Source: Cryptomeria japonica (lineage: Eukaryota; Streptophyta; Pinopsida; Cupressales; Cupressaceae). From it: a stretch of 60,000 bases of DNA. The notes below the pieces were generated by a model. The model did no database searches and was not told the DNA's origin. It was given only the letters and a program-made list of their open reading frames with translations. The DNA lies in assembly GCF_030272615.1 (NCBI RefSeq), contig NC_081414.1, positions 817,482,396 to 817,542,395 of the forward strand. Reading direction: 5' to 3'. A program made the position numbers and the translations under genes. Each line of letters starts with the position of its first letter. Positions within the stretch are counted from its first letter, which is position 1. Positions 1 to 10,751 of this stretch are shown one piece after another.

Positions 1-600
1 AGAAACTCTCAATATCAAAATGACTTTCTCAATTGTCTTTACTAGAAATGGATAGATCTGCTAATAATGGCTTTATGACTGTATGTCAACTTTAGACTCA
101 ATCCAAGAAGAGCTAGAACTAATATGCGATATCTAGATTTATGATCTCTACAATATAACAATCCCATAATTATGTTTCCATGCATCTATACCACAACACA
201 AACATCACACTAGTGTTCAACCATAGCAATTGATATCCTAATTATAGAATGTGAAATACGCACATAACTATGAATAAAGATTAAGAAAAACAAAGAAAGA
301 TGCTTATAGCAAACATAAATGACTAATGGACAAGAATTGAATTCATTGTAGATAGTTTTTAATATCAAATTCACTCATTTGTGTGCATTTAGTAACTCAT
401 GTACTTGTGGCCAACCATTTAACTCTTTCATAAATTAAACAGTTATTAATAACATTAAATAGCTGAGTAATTATGTTTTAGTTGAAATTGAAAATAAAAT
501 ATTTTATTTCAGGACAACTCACATTATTCCCTATCATATTTTAGACTCTTGATTTTGTTAGTAGTGGTTTGATGTCTTTGGAGCTGATCATTGCATTTCT
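1..600. other. AT-rich intergenic sequence
   Basis: I see no convincing ORF, RNA gene or repeat. The last ~30 bases (from about 571) may be a decayed continuation of the PPR reading frame that starts downstream. Confidence 0.5.
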
Positions 601-1508
601 TTAGTTACGTTTGCTAGCGTACTCCTAGCCTGTGCCAAAATGGGAGCTTTGGAACAGGGCAGGGACATCCATCAAAGAATAAAAGATAGAGGAATTTTCT
701 CAGATGTAGTTGCAACTGCTTTGTTAGCATGTATGAAAAATGTGGAAGCATAGACAAGGCAAGGGAACTATTTGATGGATTGCCTCAAAGAAATGTGGTT
801 TCCTGGACTGCAATGATTACTGGATATGCACAAAATGGATTTGTTAAGAAGGCTTTAGAAACTTTCAAGCAAATGCAATCAGCAGGTGTAAAGCCAAATT
901 TCACGACCATTGCTACTATCCTCCCTGCCTGTGCCAAAATGGGAGATTTGGAACAGGGTATGGACATTCATCGAAGCATAAAGGATAGAGGAATTTTGCA
1001 AGATGTTGTAGTTGCAACTACCTTGGTAGACATGTATGCAAAATGTGGAAGCATAGACAAGGTACATGAACTATTTGACAAAATGCCTAAAAGAAATGTT
1101 GTCTCATGGACTGCAACGATTGCTGGATATGCACAAAATGGATTTGTCAAAAAGGATTTAGACACTTTCAAGCAAATGAAATTGGAAGGCATAAAGCCAA
1201 ATTCCACAACCTTTGCCAGCATCCTCCCTGCCTATGCAAAAATGGGAGCTTTGGAACAAGGTATGGACATCCATCAAAGCATAATGGATAGAGGAATTTT
1301 GTTAGGTGTTGTACTTGCAAATGCCTTGCTTAACATGAATGCAAAATGTGGAAACATAGACAAGGCTCGTGAATTGTTTGATACAATATCGCAAAGAGAT
1401 GTGATCTCATGTGAACAATCAACACATGTGTATATGGGAGGAAGGGATTGCTGCTACAAAATTGAATGCTCACTCCTCAATCACAATTCTATGGTTTTAC
1501 GAGATTAA
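601..1508 (+). pseudogene. PLS-type pentatricopeptide repeat (PPR) gene fragment, frameshifted
   Basis: PPR proteins bind organelle RNA and guide its editing or processing in mitochondria or plastids. The translation shows about two and a half rounds of the plant-specific P-L-S triplet, with recurring motifs MYAKCGSIDKARELFD, RNVVSWTAMITGYAQNG and ACAKMGALEQGMDIH. There is no start methionine, no transit peptide and no E or DYW domain, so this is an internal piece. Codons from 601 to about 727 are in one frame and the rest in another. Comparison with the internal copy (GTAGACATGTATG near 1026) points to loss of one base at about 727-728, in the MYxKCG motif. After about residue 227 of the downstream ORF the PPR signature stops at DVIS and an unrelated tail runs to the stop, which suggests a rearranged 3' end. 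The internal repeats are very alike at the DNA level, as in recently expanded gymnosperm PPR families (inference). Confidence 0.85.
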
Positions 1509-1559
1509 ACTAGGGCAACTAACCACCACATGTATATTTTTTGTAACATGAAATTAAAA

Positions 1560-1958
1560 ACTAGGGCAATTTGAATCTACCTCCTACGTGGGATTGCAAG
1601 CAATGCCACAAATACCTTCGATGCGGGTTTGATGTTTTTGGGGGTTGAAGTCACCACGGATGCCTATGCGGGATTGTAATGCACAAATGAATTCCCCTCC
1701 TTTTTTTTTAAGTAATGGTCGTTGTCGTCAGAATTACAATGAACTCAAGCACTTTTTTGAAAAAAAGAAAATTCTCATTGCTACTACCTTCTTCATCGAA
1801 ACCAAATGGGAAATTGTCATTGGAATTACGATGAATGCAGGCATTTTTAAGAAAAAAAAATCAAATTTGGCCACAATATACCTTCTCCATCGGAAACCTC
1901 AGTCAAAAATCTAGTCCAAATGTACTAGTGTGGGGACAGTGGAAAGAACATTTGGAGC
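1560..1958. repeat. Diverged short direct repeats between the PPR fragment and the gypsy element
   Basis: Two units of roughly 90-95 bp can be aligned by eye at about 1719-1803 and 1813-1900. Both read TTGTC-T-AGAATTACAATGAA, then an A-rich run, then TACCTTCTTCATCGAAACC. Upstream pieces around 1590-1700 repeat GGGATTG-AA-GCA and ATGCGGGTTTGATG. There is no coding signal. It may be the decayed 3' non-coding end of the gypsy element or unrelated minisatellite-like DNA. Confidence 0.4.
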
Positions 1959-4038
1959 CTAAGAAGGGAAAAGAGGGCGTACTTGAGCAGAAGAAGGATG
2001 CGGTGGCTGAAGATCTGAAGATGTTGTCGTCAGTGTATTAGATCGGATCCCTCCTGACAAGCTGAGATAAGGCTTCTTCTTTGGAGGGCCCTCAAAGGAC
2101 TGCTTCTCGGACCACCTCTTACTAGCTTGCGAATGAGGCCTGCAAGTTGTGCTATCTAAAGGAGGAAGAGTTTCTGGCTTTGGCTCCTGCCCTTTGATAT
2201 TTATAATCCCACACTCCTGCTGAGCGGCTACCTCAGGAGACAAGTCTTCGTGTGAGGAACAGTCACCTATCTCATCGTCAAATTTATTTACCTTTCCCCA
2301 TTCCTATTCAAAACACTCATCTAGGGATGCATTCCCGAGGCTGGCTCTAAGCTGATTTACCTCCTTATGATAAACCCAAAAATCTTCCCTTTTCTTTCTG
2401 GACCAGGATGAAGTCTTCATTTTTTCCAACAACACCCAAGGAATAGGCTTCACGGGGTTGAACCTTTGTATTGGAGAATAAAACTTTAACCATGGAGGGC
2501 GCTCTAGAACAGGAAAATTGTCAGGGCCCACATATTTGCTTGGGTCATCAACCCGAGGATTTGTACGCTCAGTCCATAAGTTCCGAGGTTCATGCCTCAT
2601 AGTATTTTTCCTTTTTCTTAAGCAATCATCAGGGTCATAACTCCAAGAGTCATCAATTACTACAAAACCCAGCTGCACCATTTTTTACGTCAGGGTTTCC
2701 TCAGCTACTTTTCTTCTTACTAGGGTAATTGGGCCAATGGCCTTGTTATCTTCAATGATGGAGGTATCATGCTTTCCAGCGCCAATCACTGGCTCAATTC
2801 TTGCCAATTGCCTTGCCATTTCCAGAGCCAGGGTTCCTTAGCCGGAAAGGTTCCTTAAAGAACCCATGCACATGGATGAAAGAAAAATCAGGGCCCATGA
2901 ACCAGTCGTAAGGAGAGTGTTCATTTTGTATCCAATTCATCTGAATTTGGGAGAAATGAGCTAAAGGTTCGTCAGGAATCACACCAAAGTCTTTGAGTAT
3001 AAGAGCCATGAACAAATCTGAAAATAGGTAGGAATCATAAGAGGCCAGCAATAGAGGTGTCCAACAAGACATTGGCATTACATTTCCCAACTCATCATAA
3101 GTGGCCAAGCACATAAACTGTGTGAAGAAAGCTTCATTTTGATGCAAAAGGAGGTGTACCAATACTGAAGAGAACCTAAAGTGGCGCAGCTGCTGGAACT
3201 CAGATAACTACTTAACGATGGCCTTAGCGATAGTCACAGAGAAGTCAAAGTGGAAAGGCTCTCTTTTCTTCCTACATTTGAAAAGAAAACCCATCATAGA
3301 AGCCGTCATATCTTGATCATTGTTGTGACCACACAGCCATGCCAAGGTAGATGAGATATCCTTGAGGTTATCTTGCTTTAGGTGGCTATAGGACAAAGGG
3401 AACTTTGTAAGGCCAGCCAACAGGCTCCGATTCAGGGCACTTTGACAGAAAGACAAAGCGTCCCTCCTAGTACTCCAGAACTCCTCCATGGATTTTTCTG
3501 AGAAGACTTCTATATTTTCAAAGATTGGGAAGCATAGCATTTCCCTAATAGCTTTTAGAGATATGGTCAATTTTAGGTGAGAGCCACTAACTAAGCACGA
3601 AGTGGGATCAAAAGCCTCTGCACAAGCGACCACGAGCTCAAGGCAGTATGGAACTGTGGGAACCAAAGATTGAGGAGCACAACTTTTCCACAAATGCACT
3701 GCTATGGAATGAGGATCATTTCTGTGATGCAGCATCCTCGAGCAAGCAACCTCTCTAAGGTTTTTGGGCTACCTTCAAACCTCGGGCTCGAAGATATTTT
3801 CTAAAGAATCCAAAACAACAGATGCGTTCTGGGTCATTATTTTAGCCTTGGCCTTCATCTTTGGATACTCCTTCTTTGGAGGGATAGCATGTGAGGAATA
3901 AGATAGCTCTTCAACAACATTAACCTAGAAACCTTTGGGAGCAGCACTTACAGACGTAGCCTCAGAATCCATATAGGCAGACAACCTTCCTTTTCCTTTT
4001 GCTGGAAAACTAAAGATGGGAGATGGAACCCTACTCAT
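1959..4038 (-). pseudogene. Sense accessory ORF downstream of integrase, about 690 codons, function unknown
   Basis: From ATG at 4038 one frame runs past stops at 3925-3927 (TAG), a TGA/TAG pair near 3775, and 3208 (TAG). It shifts frame once near 2830-2845, then passes a TAA near 2684 and TAG at 2304 to end at 1959. The translation is rich in aromatic and hydrophobic segments: VPYCLELVVACAEAF, LKLTISLKAIREMLCFPIFE, HLLLHQNEAFFTQFMCLATY, PPWLKFYSPIQRFNPVKPIPW. The C-terminus is Pro/Ser-rich. I do not recognise a domain with confidence. The general look (a helical, plant-mobile-domain-like protein) is that of the extra ORFs reported in plant gypsy elements. Position after integrase, on the same strand, suggests an accessory or env-position protein of the element (inference). 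Confidence 0.6.
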
Positions 4039-4561
4039 CTTCCTCTTGCTTCATTCTTTAAAGACGGAAAAAAAATAGGCCGATGTTAGAGAGAACTTTT
4101 GAGCTTTAAAGGCATAACATGCCTTGATTTTCATGAAAACCAAGAGCTTAAAAGCAAGGGTCTGTTTACACGTGCACCAAATCAAATTGTTGCTGCAATC
4201 AACCCCCACGAATGAAGGGCGTCGTCATTCCCGCTTTCCTAGAAAACCCTTTAGTTACCTTGATATTTCTTGAGAAATGTTTCTTAGGCAAATCTTTCTT
4301 TGATTGAGGGCATCGGTCAGAAAAAATGGCCGTGTGGGTCGAAACAAGTTGGCGGAGCTTAACATTTAAAGCGTTGGTGTACCTGAATGGCTCCTTGCTT
4401 CCATCCATTTCTCCCCTCGAGGTAACTGACAGGACACCAGTATCTTGAAAATAATTCCATTTGCATGACACGGATTAATGGAGACATGCCAACGACATTG
4501 GAATTAGGAATGCAAAAGCTCTGGTTGTCAGTCATCTATCTATAGGATTTTTGCTATAAAT

Positions 4562-5293
4562 ATGTCTTTTTCGACATTCTTTTACCACAATGCGAGCTCT
4601 AATGGCGAATCTATTGAAGAAATGGATACTCATGTTCTTCTCATCAGCAAAAGGGCACAGGTCACTTTCTTAAGAAACATATCAAACCAGAGGCTGCAAG
4701 GGATGATGTGCAAGAAGAAACCTTTAATAATAGCCGCAATCAAATGGATACTTGGAGAGGATTTCGTTGGCAACCCAGACCGATATTGGGTAAATATGGA
4801 CATTTGCTCACACTTTGTAGCCTCTTTATTGGATTGCGGCCAGTCTGGGTTGCTAATGACATAACTGACTCAGACGCTTTTTCCCGCAAACTACCTAGGA
4901 GGGCTCAATGATGTAGTTGCATACCACATACCCTTCTTAGGGCTCCTTGTGGCATTTGACTTGGAGCAGTTCATCATGCAGAATGAGGAAGTGGTGTGGC
5001 ATCCACTTATTGATGGTTTGAAGACCATGATGTTGTCTTCCCATCGGTACCGTGTCGAGCTCACTGCAGAATTCCTTCTGCATGTTCATATGATAGTCCC
5101 AATTCTGCGGTGCATAGACTGGTACACTGGGTTCAAAGATTACATTTTCCCAAGAATCTTAACGCTGGATTAGCAGCCAGAACTAGTGATCATCTTCATG
5201 CCTAGGGAGCTTGAGAGCTCTTCAGATTCAGAATGGCTAGGGGAAGCAGAAGACTCCAACATCGACGAGGGAGACACTAAAGAGAGCCACTAA
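4562..5293 (+). pseudogene. Accessory ORF, antisense to the gypsy element, function unknown
   Basis: Starting at ATG 4562, one frame of 244 codons runs to TAA at 5291-5293, broken only by TAA at 4862-4864 and TAG at 5171-5173. The product is not recognised. Residues 120-190 look globular and hydrophobic (GLLVAFDLEQFIM, LTAEFLLHVHMIVPILRC). The last 30 residues are acidic and Ser-rich (LESSSDSEW, EDSNIDEGD). A TATA-like string GCTATAAATATG overlaps the start. It lies between integrase and the sense accessory ORF, where Tat-lineage elements are known to carry extra ORFs, some antisense. That the same frame resumes after both stops supports an ancestral gene rather than chance. A shadow of an undetected minus-strand gene is possible but I saw none. 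Confidence 0.5.
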
Positions 5294-5551
5294 AAGGAGT
5301 AGTCAAAAAAATGACCTGCGCCTGAACTACAAGATGTAAACAAAAAGGGAGGCCAAGGGCCCACATATTTTGTAACAAGAATACGAGAAACTTTTAATAT
5401 AAACGATTTTACTTTTCTCTTCTATCTGACCTCTCTCTTTTGTTCACTTCTCCTTTTTATGCTTGCTTGGCTGGAAATAATTAAAATAAATAAGCACTAT
5501 ATACATCATGAACACATTATACATTATTTACTTTAAAAGGGAAGGGGACCC

Positions 5552-6877
5552 TTAATGAAAAGGTTTGAGGTTGAAACCATTAACTGGGATGGAGAGGGGA
5601 TCTCCATTCATATTTTCTAACTCAAAAGAATTGAAACCTTTGTGAGCTATGATGCAGAAAGGACCCTCCCATAGGTAGTCGAACTTGGCATGCTGACCAG
5701 GTTTTGCCATCCTCTCATTGTACTTCAAAACAAGGTCTCCAAGGGTGAAAATCACATCAGAACTCTTTTTATTGTCGAACCACCTTTTTACGACTTCTTG
5801 TTTGTCTTGGAGAGATGTGAAAGCTACCTCCCTTACTTCCTCTAGCTCCATAATCTCCGCCAACCTTATGACCATTGGACCATTTTCGATGATATCCATG
5901 GATTTTAGCAATTGCAATGCCAGGATTTCCAGTGACAAGGGAAAAAGTGCATCTTTCCCATATACCAGCTTGTACAAGGAGTTTTTTAGAATTTGTTTAG
6001 GCATTATGCGGTCTTCCTATAGTGTGCTTCTTAGGTGGTGGTGCCACTCCCTCTTATATTCAGAACCTATCCTTTTGATAAGTCGGATCAGGTTCTTATT
6101 AGTAGATTTGGCAAGACCATTCCCTTGAGGGTAGTAGTTAGAAGAGGTATTGAGATAAATACCATTGCTAAGAGAAAACTATGTGATTCGTGAGCCTATG
6201 AATGCATGTGCATTATCTAATATAACAATTTTTGGGGGACCGTACCGACAAGTTAGATCTTCTAGGAAAGCCAATACTTTGCTTTCAGATGAATTTCGCA
6301 GAGGGATGACTTCAGACTATCTGGTGAAATAATCAGTGGTGGTCAGGATCCATTTATGTCTAGCTGAACTTGGAGGGTTGATCATCCTGACAAAATCAAG
6401 GCCCCATTGAGTGAAAGGCTCTTCCACTGACACAAGCCTGAGTGGCATGGTCACTTTCTTACCTCTTCCCGTATAATATTGACACTCTTTGCATCCTCTT
6501 ACCAGAATGCATGCATCTTTGAACATGGATGGCCAAAAATATCCGGCTTGGGTAATTTTAATAGCAGTCATGGGCATAGAGAAGTGGCCTCCTGAAGAGC
6601 TATAGTGAAACTCATGTAGGATTTTACCAGCTTGGCTCTGGTCCACATAGCGGAGCAGAACTCCATCGAAATTCCTTTTGAAAAGAGTTCCATCTATTAA
6701 GTGAAAACTATTATTTTGGAGTCGGTAGAACCTCCTCTTAGTCAGAGGGAGATTTTCGGGAAAAATCCCAGTCTTCATAAAATGTTTCCTTTTGTCAATC
6801 CAATTGATGCTAGGGACAACAGGCATAAACATAACTGTTTCCTCTACAGTGACTCCATCACCACGGGGTTCACTATC
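5552..6877 (-). pseudogene. Gypsy integrase
   Basis: The frame of the RNase H continues after TAG at 6878-6880. A zinc-binding region is seen as LHEFHYSSSGGHFS ... GCKECQYY (HHCC pattern), preceding the core. Core motifs are QWGLDFVRMI (first Asp), IVILDNAHAF (second Asp) and GLAKSTNKNLIRLIKR, where the catalytic Glu expected in a GLAES-like motif appears as Lys (GAA to AAA). Three TAG stops interrupt the core. The C-terminal part, KWFDNKKSSDVIFTLGDLVL through GPFCIIAHKGFNSFEL, is the usual gypsy C-terminal domain, with no chromodomain visible. The enzyme would insert element DNA into the chromosome; this copy cannot. Confidence 0.85.
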
Positions 6878-8661
6878 CTACACTATATACTTGCATAGGC
6901 CTCTTTCGTGGACCAGCTTTGTAGGCTTGATATCGACATCATATTCTAGAATCTTAGTGATCCAATTTGCTCTTTTTTCAGTGATGTCACCCTCCATGAT
7001 GTACTCCCTTACTTCGGGATGAGCTACATATACCGTGATCTTATTACAGGCAATAAAATGCCTAGATTTCATTAGTCCTTTTATGGTGACTAAGGCTTGT
7101 TTCTCCATAAAGTTGTAGCAAAGCTCATAATCTTTAAGAGTTTTTGAATGGAAAGCTATGGGGTGCTCTCCTCCCTTTTGTGTGTCCTTTTGAGTTAATA
7201 CCATTGTGATAATATGCTGACCGGAATAGACATACATTATGAAATACTTGGACATGTCTAGATTAGATAATAGTGGGGCTGAATAGATGGCATGTTTTAT
7301 TTGGTCAAAAGCCTTTTTAGCTTCAGCAGCCCACCTGAAATGTATATCTTTTTTAAGCATGAGAGTGATGGGTCTTATTATTCCAGCAAAGTCAGAGATG
7401 AAGCCACTAACAAAATTGACCTTTCTTAGAAAGGATTGGACTCCCTTTTTGTTAACTGGAAGGGGAAGATCCTTAATGGCCTTCACTCGGTCTGGAAACC
7501 TTCCTTTGAAACTATATGCCCAAGTAGTTTCCCTTGAGGTACCCCAAAGATACACTTTTTTGGGTTCAAGGAGATCCTGAATTCAAGAAATTTTTGCAGG
7601 ACTAACTCGAGATGATCAAAATGATCCTCTCGGTGTTTGGAAAACACAGTCAATTCATCTAAATATATTAGGATAATCTTGTTAATTAGCTCTTTGAAAG
7701 CTAAATCCATGGCCCTTTGGAAGGTGGCCCCGACATTTGACAAGCCGAAAGGCATCTTCTGGTATGCAAATGTTCCCCACTTGGTAGTGAAAGTCATCTT
7801 GTGTTGGTCCTCCTCTTTCACACTTACCTGGTTATATCCTGAGAAACTGTCAAGAATTGAGAACATTTCTGATCTAGCTATGGTGCTCAATAATTGTTCG
7901 ATTGACGGCAAGGGATAATGATCCTTGAGCGATGCTTGATTCAAGTCTCGAAAATCCACACAGAGTCAGATATCTCCATTCTTCTTCCTAACAGGGACCA
8001 AATTGGACACCCATGTACTGTGCTTTATGGGGTAAATAATTCTTGATTCGATCAGCTTCTTCAACTCCTAAGCCATGAGGGATTTGATCTTGGGGTTGAC
8101 TGGTCTTTGCTTCTGCCAGAATGAATTAGCTCCATTTGTGAGTTCAATGGTGTGCTAGATGATTTTAGGATCATAACCCTTTAAATCATCATAAGACTGG
8201 GCTATGACACCTTCATATTCATCACAGTATCGAGCTAACTTCTTTCTGTCCTCGAAGGAAACACCTTTTCCCACCTTGAGGATTCTTCCGCTTCCGACTG
8301 ACATCTTAGTGTAATCTCCTTTATTTGTTGTGAGCTTTCACTTATCCTTTTTAGTATCTTCATGGTCGAACAATTTCTCTAAGGTGATCAAACCATTAGG
8401 GAGCTTGTTGGTTTTTAACTAAATAACCTGGTTCCTGTAAGCTTCTTTGATCTTAGGTTGTAGTTGGTCAACAAACTCTCCCAAGCTTTGAATAAACAAA
8501 GTGATCTGCTCATCACTTTCGAACACCTACCAATATGTATCATTATTAGGGATAATCGAGCAAACCACTACACTGACTGTTGGGGAGCTGGTTAAGAAAT
8601 CTACAATAGGATCAAAATGAGCTCCTATGGTAGCCATGTGATCTGCTAAGGTATTTAGTTT
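6878..8661 (-). pseudogene. Gypsy reverse transcriptase and own (degenerate) RNase H
   Basis: From about 8,250 downwards the RT domain reads through several stops: IESRIIYPIKHSTWVSNLVP, LCVDFRDLNQASLKDHYPLP, SILDSFSGYNQV, FAYQKMPFGLSN-GATFQRAM. The catalytic box is IYLDEL, so the second Asp of YxDD is Glu and activity would probably be lost. Stops include TAG in II*HTIEL and TGA in DI*LCVDFR; family residues there are normally Gln and Arg. At about 7490 the frame shifts (KEGF then PDRVKAIKDLPLP) into the thumb and RNase H. The RNase H lacks the usual first Asp (YVYSGQH where the family has a YVDAS-like stretch), while HPIAFHSKTLKDYELCY remains. It converts element RNA to DNA in intact relatives. 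Confidence 0.85.
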
Positions 8662-9204
8662 CTAAGGAATGCTTATGATATTGAAAGCATCAAAACTTTC
8701 TATTAGATCCCAGACTCTGGAATGGTAAGACCTCATGCAAACATGCTTGGCACTAGATATCCCTCGAGCTTGGTGCACTACTAGCTCAGAATCGCCAAGT
8801 ACCTTCAATTTTTTAATGCCCATCTTTTCTACCATGTTCAAACCTTGAGTTAGCCCTTCATACTTTGCTTCATTATTCGAACATGCAAACTGCAACCGAA
8901 AAGACTTTTGGATCTAATCGCCTGTGAGGGGGGTGAGACAAACTCTAGCTCCAGAGCCCATTTTGCATTTGGCGCCATCGAAGTGTAAGGTCCATAGAGC
9001 CAAAGACAATTGATCTTCAGAGAATAGATCCCTGGTGAGTTTTGGGATCTTCTGATCCTCTTCAAAAATGCAATAGATACCTAGGTCCGTAGCATGGTAA
9101 TTAGAAAAGGGGTTTGATTCTATGAGCTCATTTAGGAAAGCCTCTTGTTTGGGTAGTATTTTCCTTGTTACTTCTTCATCTTCTAAAATCTCTACCACCT
9201 TTCA
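8662..9204 (-). pseudogene. Additional RNase H domain between protease and RT
   Basis: The same frame as the protease continues with LALWTLHFDGAKCKMGSGAR, then after one TAG (8914) ACSNNEAKYEGLTQGL and KLKVLGDSELVVHQARG, then after TAG (8662) NTLADHMATIGAHFD. These match the four acidic positions of RNase HI: Asp in HFDG, Glu in NNEA, Asp in GDSE, and Asp in LADHMA, so the catalytic set D-E-D-D is visible. The fold is the plant Reverse-transcriptase-like RNase H (RVT_3/archaeal-like) known as an extra domain in Tat elements, where it is usually described downstream of the element's own RNase H. Here it lies upstream of RT, which is the odd point. Its role would be degrading RNA in RNA:DNA hybrids during reverse transcription. 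Confidence 0.8.
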
Positions 9205-10131
9205 TTAATCATTGGCTATAGAGGTGTGGGTAGGCTCAAAATTAATCAAGGCCTGGTTAGCTATGTGCTCAGTGTGAAGGGGTTCTGAAAGGATCTTCAT
9301 CTTAGTGCCATGTCGGGTATGGAGAATAAGGTGGGACCAATCTAGGGATGTATAGCCTCCTATTTTAGCAGTAAAGTCTCGAGACAAACAGAGCCCAAAG
9401 ACAGGAGGAATATCGATAACCACTACTTCCTGAGATACTGTTATACTTGGACATGCAAATAACATCAAGGGAAGGCTTTTGATGAGACCTACTGTCTGAA
9501 CCCTATTACCATCGAGTTGCATTACTCCTTTACTTAAAGGGTCATACTTAATGTTGAAAACTTCGGCAATTTTCTTAGGCATGACTGTGGTACTAGCCCC
9601 GGAATCTATCATGGAATTATGCAAAAGTTTATCTCCAACTATAAGGGTAACGTAAAAAGGTTTTGGCTTAGGATTACCTTCTCCTTGGGTAGTGGAGGGC
9701 GAGCTCTCATTTGTTAATATAGCAGGGGAGAGCATTTTACTAACTGCTAGGTGGTGACCCGCTCCATCAATCTGAAAGGTCGACAGAGCTACCACACCTA
9801 CATCCTTTTGATCATGAGACAATGCCTCTCTTAGCCTGTTCTTCTGCTCTGGGATACTGAGGAGGTCCCATAGAGAGACATGAGTTGGAGCTTTCTTCAA
9901 TTGTTCCACTACATCCAGTGCCAGAGGCATGAGGACATTTGGCTCTTTCAATTTATAAGGGATGAACTCTTTCCTGGGATAGGCGGAACTGACAATTGGT
10001 GGCTTCGGGGGCCTGTTTACAAGCACTGATTTCATATTGCTAGCATCCTCCTCGGTCAAATGCCTTTTAGAGCGAAGATTTTTAATCCAAATGTACAATA
10101 GGGTTTCCATCTTTTGGAGCACTTGCATCAT
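9205..10131 (-). pseudogene. Gypsy gag C-terminus and aspartic protease
   Basis: A 308-residue open stretch. Around residues 165-225 lies a retropepsin core: YVTLIVGDKLLHNSMIDSGA, with the catalytic D-S-G-A, followed by VMPKKIAEVF and a second strand QLDGNRVQTVG. Further on, FGLCLSRDF...IGGYTSLDWSHLIL is the typical post-protease segment of Tat-like gypsy polyproteins. The protease cleaves the polyprotein inside virus-like particles. No CCHC zinc knuckle is visible upstream. The frame continues past TAA and TGA (9207-9202) directly into the extra RNase H, so the ancestral polyprotein was continuous here. Confidence 0.8.
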
Positions 10132-10661
10132 CAGGTTTGTTGAAATCTCAGATTAAAATTAGTTAATACCTCTGTAGGAGCCCTCTTGATTGTAATGAGC
10201 TGGTGCATTAGGGACGATCTGTCAGCTTTTTCTGAGAATCTTTGAAAGAAACGATCCCCCAACTAATCCCAATCCCCTATAGTACTGGGGCCTAAAGATC
10301 TAAACCAATCCAAAGCTTTTCCTTTGAAAGATGCTATGAGCAACCTCAAAGCTAAATTTTGCTCGGTGATGCCATGGACAGTACAGGTGGTAGCCACATC
10401 TTGAAAATGCTCCCTAGGGGTTTTATGACATTCTCTTGTGAACTTAGGAATGGCCTTAAGTGCGGCTATCGGAATGGCTCCCCAAACTATAGGTGGAACT
10501 AGGGGAATGAGGGGGCTACCATTATCCCAAGTCACAAAGTTTCAAGGAGGAACTTGTGCCATCATAGCGTGTATGATTGTTGGGAGGCCCTGAGAAGGTG
10601 AAATTGTGGCTGAATGGACAGTCACCAATGGAGGAAAAAGAAGGTGAGGGTATAAGGCCAT
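10131..10661 (-). pseudogene. Gypsy gag N-terminal part (retrotransposon capsid domain)
   Basis: The first ATG after the primer site is at 10661 and the frame runs to a TGA at 10131-10133. The capsid signature is visible: an HFQDVATTC-like stretch, then ALRLLIASFKGKALDWFRSL, then QRFSEKAD and LITIKRAPTEVLTNFNLRFQQ, which match the helical core of plant retrotransposon gag (capsid assembly around element RNA). Two stops interrupt the frame: a TGA near 10542 and a TAG at 10263. The TAG follows DWD where a Gln codon would be natural. The frame is lost about 10 codons before the downstream ORF begins at 10131, so gag and protease are now in different frames. Confidence 0.75.
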
Positions 10662-10718
10662 TTGACTCCTAGTGATAGGCCTATGACTCGTAAACTAGCT
10701 AAGATGTAGTTAAAACAA

Positions 10719-10741
10719 TTCGAGTCCCACCGAGCGTGCCA
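10719..10741 (-). other. Putative primer-binding site of the gypsy element
   Basis: The minus strand reads TGGCACGCTCGGTGGGACTC followed by GAA. Its complement looks like the T-arm plus acceptor 3' end of a tRNA (TTCGAGTCCC ... CCA). It resembles but does not match the tRNA-Lys type site, and I cannot name the tRNA with confidence. Position just inside the LTR supports the call. Confidence 0.6.
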
Positions 10742-10751
10742 GAAAAAGAAC

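Noticed and set aside
4199-4471. 90-codon minus-strand frame between the two accessory ORFs
   Set aside because: No recognisable motif and no link in frame to the neighbouring ORFs; not supported as a gene.
7637-7918. Plus-strand open frame opposite the gypsy RT
   Set aside because: The minus strand carries clear RT motifs in the same interval; this is its shadow.
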